Below are positions 1-6,696 of a DNA stretch of 6,696 bases, piece by piece. The translations under genes and the position numbers were made by a program. Every line of letters begins with the position of its first letter. The stretch's first letter is position 1. Origin of the DNA: Peptostreptococcaceae bacterium (GTDB lineage Bacteria; Bacillota_A; Clostridia; Peptostreptococcales; Acidaminobacteraceae); the NCBI GenBank assembly GCA_013619035.1, contig JABXKX010000496.1, forward strand, positions 1 through 6,696, in the 5' to 3' direction. Below the pieces are notes generated by a model. That model was given only the letters and a program-made list of their open reading frames with translations, was not told the origin of the DNA and did no database searches.

Positions 1-28
1 ACATAACAGAGTTAACGTCAAGTTATTT

Positions 29-57
29 TCTATAATTAATTTTACATAATATTCCAA
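29..57 (-). promoter_or_regulatory. possible promoter reading out of the window downstream of cinA
   Basis: Immediately after the cinA stop, the minus strand reads TTGGAA (57-52), a 17-base spacer, then TATAGA (34-29). Each hexamer matches 4 of 6 bases of the sigma-A consensus, at ideal spacing. A second -35-like TTGACG lies at 21-16, but its -10 would fall just outside the window. In many low-GC Gram-positives recA follows cinA with its own promoter, so a promoter here is plausible. The region is very AT-rich, so chance matches are likely. The target gene is not visible. Confidence 0.25.
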
Positions 58-1299
58 TTAATTACAAGTCTTTTTTATTGTATCGTAGATCATAAAAAAT
101 CCATTCAATAAGCTACGACGTCTAATAACTGTTCGATCCCCTGTGAAATTAAATTGTTTGATAATAACGGTATCTTTTACTTTAACACCGATATAAACTA
201 AACCTACAGGTTTATCTGAAGTACCACCAGTCGGACCAGCAATACCAGTTACAGCCAAACAAATATCAGACTGGCTATTGGTGAATAAACCTTCAATCAT
301 TTCATTACATGTCTCTTCACTAACTGCACCAAAAGCTTCTAAAGTACTATTTTTAACGTTTAAGATATCGTGTTTTGACTGATTACTATAAGTCACATAA
401 CCTCTTTGGAAAAATTGTGATGCACCTGAGTATTTTATAAATTCAGAAGCAATCAGACCACCCGTACAAGATTCAGCGAGTGATAAAGTAAGGTTATTTT
501 GTTTTATCTGCTCAACAGTATAATCCATAATATCATGTTCACCATAACCAATTACATATGGTTGTAATCTCTCCGTAATTGCATCTACAGTAGGTTTTAA
601 TAGCTTTAAAGCATCTGTATCATTTGAAGCAGATGATGTCACTCTAAGGCTTACTTGCCCAATATTAGCATAGATTGCTATTGTAGGATTTGTTTGTTCG
701 GAAATGATATCTTCAATTTTTGATTCAGCAGAAGATTCTCCTATACCAAATAAATTGATGTACTCAGATTTAATACATTGCGTAGTTTTATTGGCTAAAT
801 AAGGTTCTAAGCTCTTGAAATACATATGTCTCATTTCATGAGGTGGACCTGGTAACGCAGCAATAATTTTGTTGTTTGCTTCAGCTATAAAACCAGGAGC
901 AGTTCCCTTATCGTTATACATCGGAATAGAACCTTCTGGCAAATAGGCCTGTTTTTTATTGTTTTGAGTCATAGTTACGTTGAAACTCTTAAATCTATTG
1001 ATCATTTGAGTATAAGCTTCTTCATTAAATTGCATCTTTAATCCCAAAGTTTCTGAAATAGTCTCTTTTGTTAAGTCATCCTGAGTAGGTCCAAGACCTC
1101 CAGTTGTAATAACCATATCAGAAACGGATAACAAGTATTCAAGCGTAGATGCCAGTCGTTTTGGATTATCACCTATTGTCAGATGGTATTGTACAGTGTG
1201 ACCAAGAGTGTTCAGTGCTTTTGATAATTCAGTTGCATTTGTATTAATAGTTTTTCCCATTAATAATTCAGTACCGACAGCTAATATTGAAATATTCAT
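58..1299 (-). CDS. cinA: CinA, competence/damage-inducible protein (nicotinamide-nucleotide amidase family)
   Basis: This is a 413-residue two-domain cytosolic protein of normal family length. Residues 1-165 form the MoaB/MogA-like (MoCF, COG1058) domain, with VGTELLMG at 8-15, TTGGLGPTQDD at 65-75 and LPGPPHEM at 149-156. In characterised CinA proteins this domain hydrolyses ADP-ribose and related pyrophosphates. Residues about 258-410 form the PncC domain, with LAESCTGG at 274-281, SGASQFFQRGYVTYS at 291-305 and VTGIAGPTGGT at 350-360. PncC deamidates nicotinamide mononucleotide to nicotinate mononucleotide in pyridine-nucleotide salvage. The ATG at 1299 is supported by GGAGG at 1308-1304, four bases upstream. 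A terminator-like hairpin separates it from pgsA, so expression may depend on read-through or an unseen promoter. The competence name is historical, from synteny and co-transcription with recA. Family assignment is firm; the in vivo role in this organism is inferred. Confidence 0.96.
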   Translation of the reverse strand: MNISILAVGTELLMGKTINTNATELSKALNTLGHTVQYHLTIGDNPKRLASTLEYLLSVSDMVITTGGLGPTQDDLTKETISETLGLKMQFNEEAYTQMINRFKSFNVTMTQNNKKQAYLPEGSIPMYNDKGTAPGFIAEANNKIIAALPGPPHEMRHMYFKSLEPYLANKTTQCIKSEYINLFGIGESSAESKIEDIISEQTNPTIAIYANIGQVSLRVTSSASNDTDALKLLKPTVDAITERLQPYVIGYGEHDIMDYTVEQIKQNNLTLSLAESCTGGLIASEFIKYSGASQFFQRGYVTYSNQSKHDILNVKNSTLEAFGAVSEETCNEMIEGLFTNSQSDICLAVTGIAGPTGGTSDKPVGLVYIGVKVKDTVIIKQFNFTGDRTVIRRRSLLNGFFMIYDTIKKTCN

Positions 1300-1303
1300 A
1301 ATA

Positions 1304-1308
1304 CCTCC
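1304..1308 (-). promoter_or_regulatory. ribosome binding site of cinA, abutting the upstream terminator
   Basis: On the minus strand GGAGG at 1308-1304 is followed by TATT and the cinA ATG. This is a strong Shine-Dalgarno at short spacing, and it fixes the start. Only five bases separate it from the T-run of the hairpin at 1314-1338. A transcript that reads through would therefore carry the hairpin directly ahead of the ribosome landing site. Confidence 0.7.
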
Positions 1309-1313
1309 ATAAG

Positions 1314-1338
1314 AAAAAACTCGGTATGCACCGAGTTT
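1314..1338 (-). terminator. intrinsic (Rho-independent) terminator after pgsA
   Basis: Read on the minus strand, AAACTCGGT, a GCAT loop and ACCGAGTTT form a perfect 9-bp stem (1338-1330 with 1325-1317). It runs straight into six T residues (1319-1314), three of them in the stem, followed by C and two more T. This is the classic layout of an intrinsic terminator for leftward transcription. The stem starts inside the pgsA stop codon (1339-1337). Core GC content is moderate, at four G-C pairs, so termination may be partial. Plus-strand termination looks weak because no T-run longer than three follows the hairpin. Confidence 0.75.
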
Positions 1339-1879
1339 AATTAGGTTCTTTAAGAACTTGTTTGTTTTTAACCATATAATCTACACCAGATAAAATAGTT
1401 AAGATCGCGCATAAGTATAAAAAGATTTGATCCATTGGAATACTCAACGTTTCAAATGGGAAATTACCGAAACATAAGAGTATAATAGCAATCATTTGTG
1501 TTGTAGTTTTGTATTTACCAAGCTTACCAGCTGCAATGACAATGCCATCTGAAGCTGCGATTGCTCTAAAAATACTAACAATGAATTCTCTTGCCAGTAT
1601 TACAATAACAATCCACGATGGTACTATTTGTAGTTCAACTAGACAAACAAAAGCTGACATGACCAATAATTTATCTGCAAGCGGATCCATAAATTTACCA
1701 AACTTAGTGACTAGATTTCTACTTCTAGCTATATAGCCATCTAAAAAATCAGTAAGTGAAGCTATGATAAAGATAACACCTGCAATAGTCATATCTGTCG
1801 GAGTATTTTTTAATAAAAAATACACGAATATAGGAATCATAACAATTCTTGATAAAGTGAGTTTATTTGCTAAATTCAT
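1337..1879 (-). CDS. pgsA: CDP-diacylglycerol--glycerol-3-phosphate 3-phosphatidyltransferase
   Basis: This 180-residue integral membrane enzyme has the usual PgsA length. It transfers phosphatidyl from CDP-diacylglycerol to glycerol-3-phosphate, giving phosphatidylglycerophosphate, the committed step to phosphatidylglycerol and cardiolipin. The CDP-alcohol phosphotransferase signature D-x2-D-G-x2-A-R-x8-G-x3-D-x3-D is complete: D44, D47, G48, A51, R52, G61, D65 and D69. The aspartates bind the divalent metals and act in catalysis. About six hydrophobic segments are visible, near residues 7-24, 31-48, 71-86, 87-106, 126-141 and 150-168. The ATG overlaps the rimO stop as TAATG, and GGAGG at 1893-1889 stands nine bases upstream inside rimO, so translation is probably coupled to rimO. 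Its substrate class was assigned from family resemblance and the conserved position before cinA; the motif alone does not exclude other CDP-alcohol transferases. Confidence 0.95.
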   Translation of the reverse strand: MNLANKLTLSRIVMIPIFVYFLLKNTPTDMTIAGVIFIIASLTDFLDGYIARSRNLVTKFGKFMDPLADKLLVMSAFVCLVELQIVPSWIVIVILAREFIVSIFRAIAASDGIVIAAGKLGKYKTTTQMIAIILLCFGNFPFETLSIPMDQIFLYLCAILTILSGVDYMVKNKQVLKEPN

Positions 1880-3207
1880 TATTTTAATCCTCCGATTAAA
1901 TCATACTCCATGTAATCATTTATTTCAACTTTTACTATAGAACCAATTGCTAAAGTTTCCTCAGTATTAATGTAAACTTGACCATCTATTTCAGGAGCAT
2001 CAAAGCTTGCTCTACCCATATAAACATCTTCGTCAGCTACTTGTTCTTCAACGAGTACTTCTATAGTCTGATCCATATATTTGGCATTATTATCTAATGA
2101 TATACCTTGTTGAAGTTCTAAAATGAAATTCTTACGTTCTTCTTTTATGTCTTCATCAACTTGATCTTTCATTTTCGCTGCAGGCGTTCCATTTTGTTGT
2201 GAATATGAGAAAACGCCAAGTCTACCAAATTTAATTTCTTTTACAAAATTGTATAACTCATTATATTCTTCTTCAGTTTCACCAGGGAAACCTACTATAA
2301 GTGTTGTACGAATAACCATCTCAGGAATTTTATTTCTAAACATTTCCACAACATGTCTAATTTCTTCTTTTGAAGTCCTACGGTTCATTCTCTTTAGAAC
2401 TGTATTTGAAGCATGTTGAATTGGCATATCGATGTAATTGATTAATTTATCTTCTTTCGCAAATGTATCCACTAATTCTTGATTAATTTCATCAGGGTAT
2501 GCATACATTAATCGAACCCACTCTAGATCTTCAATTTTACAGATTTCACTCAAAAGTTCAGCTAATCTGTTCTTACCATATATATCTTTACCATATCTAA
2601 TTGTATCTTGAGCGATAATAATTAACTCTTTTGCCCCATCAGAAACTAATGTTTTAGCTTCAGTAATGATGGCTTCAAAGTGACGGCTTCTGTATTTACC
2701 ACGTAATTGTGGGATAATACAGTACGTACAATTGTTATCACACCCCTCTGATATCTTTAAATAAGATGTGTAATCAGGAGTCGTTTTTATTCTTGGAATG
2801 TTTTCTGGGATTAGAATATCAATATCTCCAATATTAACAATCGGATCATGACCTTGTTCATGAGATTCAATTGCCTGAACAATTAATGGGAACTTTGTTG
2901 TGCCAATAAATATGTCCACTTCTGGTAATTCTTTTTTTAATTCTTCAGCATAACGTTCTACTAAACAACCTGCAACAATGAACGTTGTACAGTTGCCTTC
3001 AGTTTTTAAGTCTAAAAACTCAGTGATTGTTAATACAGATTCTTCTTTTGCACTTTCTATAAAACCACAAGTGTTGATGATAATAACATCAGCTTCTTCT
3101 GGAAACTCTGCAACTCCGTACTGATCTCGACTTAAGAGACCAAGCATCATTTCAGAATCAATTTGATTCTTAGGACAACCTAATGTTTCTATATGTACTT
3201 TACGCAT
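1879..3207 (-). CDS. rimO: ribosomal protein S12 methylthiotransferase RimO
   Basis: This 442-residue radical-SAM methylthiotransferase adds a beta-methylthio group to the conserved aspartate of ribosomal protein S12, near the decoding centre. The UPF0004 domain (about 1-130) carries the three cysteines of the auxiliary 4Fe-4S cluster: C11 in ETLGCPKN, C47 in NTCGF and C81 in AGCLVERY. The radical-SAM core follows, with C156, C160 and C163 in SEGCDNNCTYC. A TRAM domain occupies about 377-442. TLGCPKN, QLRGKYRSR at 167-175, AQDTIRYGKDIYG at 199-211 and MYAYPDE at 234-240 are RimO-like and separate it from MiaB and MtaB, which act on tRNA. The ATG at 3207 directly follows the mnmH stop. The window also encodes MnmH, another modifier acting on decoding, immediately upstream. 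All catalytic cysteines are present and length is normal. Confidence 0.96.
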   Translation of the reverse strand: MRKVHIETLGCPKNQIDSEMMLGLLSRDQYGVAEFPEEADVIIINTCGFIESAKEESVLTITEFLDLKTEGNCTTFIVAGCLVERYAEELKKELPEVDIFIGTTKFPLIVQAIESHEQGHDPIVNIGDIDILIPENIPRIKTTPDYTSYLKISEGCDNNCTYCIIPQLRGKYRSRHFEAIITEAKTLVSDGAKELIIIAQDTIRYGKDIYGKNRLAELLSEICKIEDLEWVRLMYAYPDEINQELVDTFAKEDKLINYIDMPIQHASNTVLKRMNRRTSKEEIRHVVEMFRNKIPEMVIRTTLIVGFPGETEEEYNELYNFVKEIKFGRLGVFSYSQQNGTPAAKMKDQVDEDIKEERKNFILELQQGISLDNNAKYMDQTIEVLVEEQVADEDVYMGRASFDAPEIDGQVYINTEETLAIGSIVKVEINDYMEYDLIGGLK

Positions 3208-4239
3208 TTAAATTCCTTTCTGGTAAATATCAACGATTTCATCTATTGCTTCGTTAATATCTTTATAATTGATTTTGTAATCATATTTATATTTATTAAT
3301 AGAATATTGATACAATGGATCATAGTAATCCACTAGTAAATACTGTACTAAGGGTTCTAGAGTATCATTTTTGACGTATTCTATCAACTCATCTACTTTA
3401 TCATTGCCAATTCTTTTTCTTAGTTTATTAACTGCCACGATTAAATCTTCATGACCATTTACAACAACATAATCTTCTATAAGGTTTTCTATTCTTTTAT
3501 CAAGATTGGTTTCAACTAAAATGTGTTTTCCAATCTCAAGCTGGTTCATATATTCATCAGGTATTAAAATACCACCAACGCGTTTACTTTCACTTTCGAT
3601 AAATATATAGGGTGATGAAGATGTTTTCGTCAAATAGAATAATTCCTCTTCAAAAAACTTTTGTGTGGGTGGTTGCCCTCTAAATAAAATGGTACCAAAA
3701 ACAGATCCTGCGTTTTGTGCCATTTTTTCATAGTTTAAAATACAAAGTCCTTTTTCCTTGATACCTTCAAGTATCTTAGTTTTTCCAACTCCTGTAAGAC
3801 CATGTAACGTTATAAAAGTTCGTTCAGCAAGTATAGGTGCCGTCTCATCTAAGATATATTGTCTATGACCCTTCATACCACCTTCTAATTTAATTACTTT
3901 GATATCCAAAGCATTCATTAAATCACAGATAGATTGACTTCTCATACCACCCTTTTGGCAATAGATGATGACACGATCATATTTTTTATGTAGGTCTAAG
4001 AGTTGATGACCAATACTTTCAATTTTATAAGAAATGTAAGTGAGACCAAGTTTTTTAGCTTTAAAAGTACTTTGTTTTTTATAAGCAGTACCTATAGCAG
4101 CTCTTTCTTCATCGGTAAATAATGGTATGTTGATGGCATGGTAGATATGATTCGCTTCATACTCACCTGGAGATCTCACATCTACTATTATTTGATTGGT
4201 ACCATCATATAGTGCGTCGTTTGTTACAGTTTCTGTCAT
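3208..4239 (-). CDS. mnmH: tRNA 2-selenouridine synthase (MnmH/SelU/YbbB)
   Basis: A 343-residue cytosolic protein that, in its family, replaces the 2-thio group of mnm5s2U or cmnm5s2U at the wobble position of tRNA Lys, Glu and Gln with selenium. It uses selenophosphate and passes through an S-geranylated intermediate. An N-terminal rhodanese domain (about 1-125) has IVDVRSPGEYEANH at 18-31 and the active-site loop YCQKGGMRS with C94. The C-terminal P-loop domain has HGLTGVGKT at 146-154, the family region NAGSVFG at 176-182, QPPTQKFFEEEL, FIESESKRVGG and YYDPLYQYS starting at 305. Length is close to the E. coli protein (364 residues). I prefer the ATG at 4239 over an in-frame GTG two codons upstream, because that GTG lies inside the Shine-Dalgarno. 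The start is eight bases after the ftsK stop. No selenophosphate synthase gene (selD) is in this window, so selenium use here is predicted. Confidence 0.93.
   Translation of the reverse strand: MTETVTNDALYDGTNQIIVDVRSPGEYEANHIYHAINIPLFTDEERAAIGTAYKKQSTFKAKKLGLTYISYKIESIGHQLLDLHKKYDRVIIYCQKGGMRSQSICDLMNALDIKVIKLEGGMKGHRQYILDETAPILAERTFITLHGLTGVGKTKILEGIKEKGLCILNYEKMAQNAGSVFGTILFRGQPPTQKFFEEELFYLTKTSSSPYIFIESESKRVGGILIPDEYMNQLEIGKHILVETNLDKRIENLIEDYVVVNGHEDLIVAVNKLRKRIGNDKVDELIEYVKNDTLEPLVQYLLVDYYDPLYQYSINKYKYDYKINYKDINEAIDEIVDIYQKGI
3214..3219 (-). promoter_or_regulatory. ribosome binding site of rimO inside the mnmH 3' end
   Basis: AAAGGA (3219-3214) is encoded by the last Lys-Gly codons of mnmH. 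It sits six bases before the rimO ATG, and the mnmH TAA stop (3210-3208) occupies the final three of those bases. A ribosome ending mnmH sits on the rimO start, which suggests termination-reinitiation coupling. Confidence 0.6.
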
Positions 4240-4241
4240 AT

Positions 4242-4249
4242 TCACCTCT
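4242..4249 (-). promoter_or_regulatory. ribosome binding site that decides the mnmH start
   Basis: The minus strand reads TAG (ftsK stop, 4250-4248) followed directly by AGGTGAAT and the ATG at 4239-4237. The stretch AGAGGTGA (4249-4242) matches the anti-Shine-Dalgarno over GAGGTGA. From GAGG to the ATG the spacing is five bases, which is functional. The in-frame GTG at 4245-4243 is part of this site and could not be served by it, so translation should begin at 4239. Confidence 0.6.
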
Positions 4250-6696
4250 ACATTGATTCAAGTTCTGATTTACTAATCAAAACTGCACGTGGTTTACTTC
4301 CAAGTGAAGGACCTACTACACCACGTTCTTCCATTTCGTCAACGATTCTCGCTGCACGATTGTAACCTATTTTAAATTTTCTTTGTAACATTGAAATAGA
4401 AGCTTGTTCCATTTCAATTACAAGTTTGACTGCAGCTGCTAGATACTCATCATCAGAATCTGAGGATTCAGATGCACCAATAGATGCACTTACATTGGAT
4501 AAAATGCTTTCATCATAAGTAAATGTTTCAAATTGATTCTTTACGGCATTTACAATTGTTTCAACTTCTTCATCACTAATAAAAGCACCTTGTACTCTTT
4601 GAGGTTTCGAAGAACCAACTGGATAATAAAGCATGTCCCCTTTACCCAGTAATTTTTCCGCACCAGACATATCTATTATTGTTCTAGAGTCAATAGCTGA
4701 CGAAACAGCAAAAGCAACTCTAGAAGGAATATTCGCCTTAATAACACCTGTTATAACATCTACAGAAGGTCTTTGTGTTGCAACAATTAAATGAATGCCT
4801 GCAGCACGTGCCATTTGTGCTAATCGACAAATCGCATCCTCTACTTGATTAGGTGCGACCATCATTAGATCGGCTAACTCATCTATAATCACAACGATTT
4901 GTGGCATAAACTTAGTACGGTCATCACCTATCTTTTTATTATAACCTTTAATATCTCTGACACCAGCTTCAGCAAATTCATTATAACGTCGAGTCATTTC
5001 CTGAACAGCCCAATTTAAAGCAACAGATGCTTTTTTTGGATCAGTAACAACTGGTAGAATTAAATGTGGGATGCCATTATAAGTATTAAGTTCAACTACC
5101 TTAGGATCAATCATTAAGAATTTGACCTCGTCAGGTTTAGCATTTAATAAAATACTTGTAATTAAAGTGTTTACACAAACAGACTTACCAGATCCTGTAG
5201 CTCCAGCAATAAGCATATGTGGCATCTTGCCTAAATCTGCAATGATTGGCGTACCAGCAATGTTCTTTCCTAGACCAACACTCAGTTTTGCTTTGCTCTC
5301 TTCAAATGCATCAGTCTCTAAAACTTCTCTTAACATAACAATAGAAGTTGATTCATTTGGTACTTCAATACCGACTGCAGCTTTTCCAGGTACTGCAGCG
5401 ATACGTACTTGTTGAGTAGCTAGATTAAGAGCAATATCATCACTTAAATTCGTGATTTTACTCATTTTTGTACCTGGTTTTAATTCGATTTCATAACGAG
5501 TAATCGCAGGACCTTTGCTAATTCCAATTACTTTAGCATCTACATTGAAATTTTCAAGTATTTCTTCTAACTGCTTAGCTTTTTCAAAAGCTACTGATTT
5601 ATCTTCTTTATTTATACTTGTATTTTTAGTTAAAAGTGAAATCTTTGGAATCCTATAGTTCTCGAATTCAATTCTTACACTTTCAGACATATGTTGAACT
5701 AAAACTTCATCAGGAACTTTGCTCTCCTCGTATTCAACTGTTTCTGTTTTATTTTTCTTTCCTGTGATTTGATCAAACATTGAAACCTGATCTTTTTCTT
5801 CACGAGATAGAGGTGTTCCCTTTTCAAAAATATCATCGTTGTGTTTTACTTCTAATTGTTTTCTTTCCTGTTCCACTTTCTTAAATGCTTCATCAAATGT
5901 GCTCTTCTTATCATCTGGCTTTTCTTTGATATTTGCATTGATGATTGGTTTTACAAAATTAGTTTCTTGAGTCTCTTTCATTTCTGGAATCTCTTTTGCC
6001 TCAAGAGTTGGTGATTCTTTAAGGTCCTCAAAATTCATTTGATCAAGGGCTTCTAATACAGCTTCTTTTTCTTCTGAATCAACAGGACCATTCTCTTCTT
6101 CATAGTCATCATATGCTTTTTTAACACTATCATTGATAAGTGTTCCAAAACCTGTGATTGGAATATCGAGTTCCTCATCACTTATAGTGCTTTCTAAATG
6201 ATTGTCAAAGATATCGGGTGCATTTTGTATAATTTCTTGTTCTTCAAATTTCTCATCAAAAGCATAACCTGATGAATCAAACATGCCAAATTTATCTGGA
6301 TCTTCTTCTTTAGGTAATTTTGAAGCTTCTAATATCTCTTCTTTGGTCGGTACAATAGTTTTCTTAAATAACTTGTCAACTACTGATTTTGTTGGCGATT
6401 GTGAAAATATCGCATCATAATCTTCAAGTGCCTTTTGTTGGTTCTTTTCTTCAATTTTTAATTTCTTATCAACTTTTTCTAACGCTTTATTTAATTTTTC
6501 TTGTGATTTCTCACTAGAATCGAGTTCTCTTTTTTTACGTATTTTCTCTTCTTCGAGTAATCGAGCAGCTTCTAGCTTTTCTGCTTCTTTAAGATATTCT
6601 TCTTTTGCTTGTTTTTTGATATCTTTATTCTCTTTGAAAGAAGCTTTTCCTTCTAGGAACTTTGATTTAAACCACTCTAAAAGGTTGATATTTGTT
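4248..6696 (-). CDS. ftsK: FtsK/SpoIIIE/SftA-family DNA translocase, 5' end beyond the window
   Basis: An ATP-driven double-stranded DNA pump that clears chromosomal DNA from the division septum and aids dimer resolution. The frame stays open from the stop at 4250-4248 to the window edge, giving 815 codons. The ATG at 6284 is not a convincing start: no Shine-Dalgarno precedes it, coding continues upstream, and no ATG, GTG or TTG occurs in frame from 6285 to 6695. Numbering from 6695, residues 1-350 are hydrophilic, rich in Lys and Glu and partly coiled-coil-like. The motor spans about 345-730, with Walker A GATGSGKS at 498-505, Walker [11 protein letters not shown] at 600-609 and [12 protein letters not shown] at 636-647. 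A gamma winged-helix domain for sequence-directed loading covers about 747-815, with [28 protein letters not shown]. No membrane segment is visible, so this is either a soluble SftA-like protein or an FtsK/SpoIIIE whose membrane part is outside. The gene heads the cluster seen here. Confidence 0.93.
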   Translation of the reverse strand, partial: TNINLLEWFKSKFLEGKASFKENKDIKKQAKEEYLKEAEKLEAARLLEEEKIRKKRELDSSEKSQEKLNKALEKVDKKLKIEEKNQQKALEDYDAIFSQSPTKSVVDKLFKKTIVPTKEEILEASKLPKEEDPDKFGMFDSSGYAFDEKFEEQEIIQNAPDIFDNHLESTISDEELDIPITGFGTLINDSVKKAYDDYEEENGPVDSEEKEAVLEALDQMNFEDLKESPTLEAKEIPEMKETQETNFVKPIINANIKEKPDDKKSTFDEAFKKVEQERKQLEVKHNDDIFEKGTPLSREEKDQVSMFDQITGKKNKTETVEYEESKVPDEVLVQHMSESVRIEFENYRIPKISLLTKNTSINKEDKSVAFEKAKQLEEILENFNVDAKVIGISKGPAITRYEIELKPGTKMSKITNLSDDIALNLATQQVRIAAVPGKAAVGIEVPNESTSIVMLREVLETDAFEESKAKLSVGLGKNIAGTPIIADLGKMPHMLIAGATGSGKSVCVNTLITSILLNAKPDEVKFLMIDPKVVELNTYNGIPHLILPVVTDPKKASVALNWAVQEMTRRYNEFAEAGVRDIKGYNKKIGDDRTKFMPQIVVIIDELADLMMVAPNQVEDAICRLAQMARAAGIHLIVATQRPSVDVITGVIKANIPSRVAFAVSSAIDSRTIIDMSGAEKLLGKGDMLYYPVGSSKPQRVQGAFISDEEVETIVNAVKNQFETFTYDESILSNVSASIGASESSDSDDEYLAAAVKLVIEMEQASISMLQRKFKIGYNRAARIVDEMEERGVVGPSLGSKPRAVLISKSELESM

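Noticed and set aside
11..26. Inverted TAAC/GTTA pair as a LexA-like operator
   Set aside because: The arms are only four bases with a five-base spacer, and they do not fit the GAAC-N4-GTTC Gram-positive SOS box. In AT-rich sequence this is expected by chance.
1509..1736. Plus-strand open frame of 75 codons
   Set aside because: It lies entirely opposite pgsA, whose full catalytic motif is on the other strand. It has no recognisable domain, and its sequence is what an antisense shadow of a membrane protein gives.
5122..5415. Plus-strand open frame of 97 codons
   Set aside because: It is opposite the most conserved part of the translocase motor, including Walker A, with no family resemblance. 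It is an antisense shadow.
6282..6284. ATG at 6284 as the true translocase start
   Set aside because: The frame remains open for 137 codons upstream with coding-like charged sequence, and the preceding bases (TCCAGATAAATTTGGC) contain no Shine-Dalgarno.
4248..6696. Translocase-loading sequence (B. subtilis SRS, GAGAAGGG) within the window
   Set aside because: I did not find this octamer on either strand by eye. A single window would not be informative about such skewed motifs anyway.
1..6696. Novel defence, mobile or CRISPR system
   Set aside because: Every gene maps to a well-known housekeeping family, with intact motifs and operon-like packing. No direct repeats, integrase, transposase or atypical island was seen.

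Overview
The window is a compact, AT-rich run of housekeeping genes, all on the minus strand. Its order in transcription direction is ftsK/spoIIIE-type DNA translocase (5' end cut by the window), mnmH, rimO, pgsA, cinA. The low GC content, purine-rich Shine-Dalgarno sites before the genes and the ftsK-rimO-pgsA-cinA order (usually followed by recA) point to a low-GC Bacillota. RimO and a selenouridine-type MnmH together fit a Clostridia/Tissierellia-like or Erysipelotrichia-like anaerobe better than Bacillus or Staphylococcus. That placement is inferred from gene content; no 16S or other marker is present.

Layout from right to left, as transcribed. Positions 6696-4248 hold the translocase, open to the window edge, with a very charged N-terminal linker of roughly 350 residues before the motor. 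MnmH follows after 8 bases (4239-3208). The rimO ATG abuts the mnmH stop codon with no gap (3207-1879). The pgsA ATG overlaps the rimO stop by one base (1879-1337). A 9-bp hairpin with a T-run begins inside the pgsA stop codon and looks like an intrinsic terminator (1314-1338). Five bases later comes the Shine-Dalgarno of cinA (1299-58). The last 57 bases are non-coding and carry a possible promoter reading leftward out of the window, perhaps for recA. No gene-free stretch exceeds 60 bases.

The genes serve chromosome segregation (FtsK), decoding fidelity (MnmH at tRNA wobble uridine, RimO on ribosomal protein S12), membrane phospholipid synthesis (PgsA) and nucleotide/NAD repair linked by synteny to recombination (CinA). 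The first four appear co-transcribed and translationally coupled.

I found no mobile element, CRISPR array, RNA gene, defence module or clearly undescribed system. The points worth a second look are the long charged translocase N-terminus, the insertion of mnmH into this operon beside rimO, and the terminator squeezed between pgsA and cinA.
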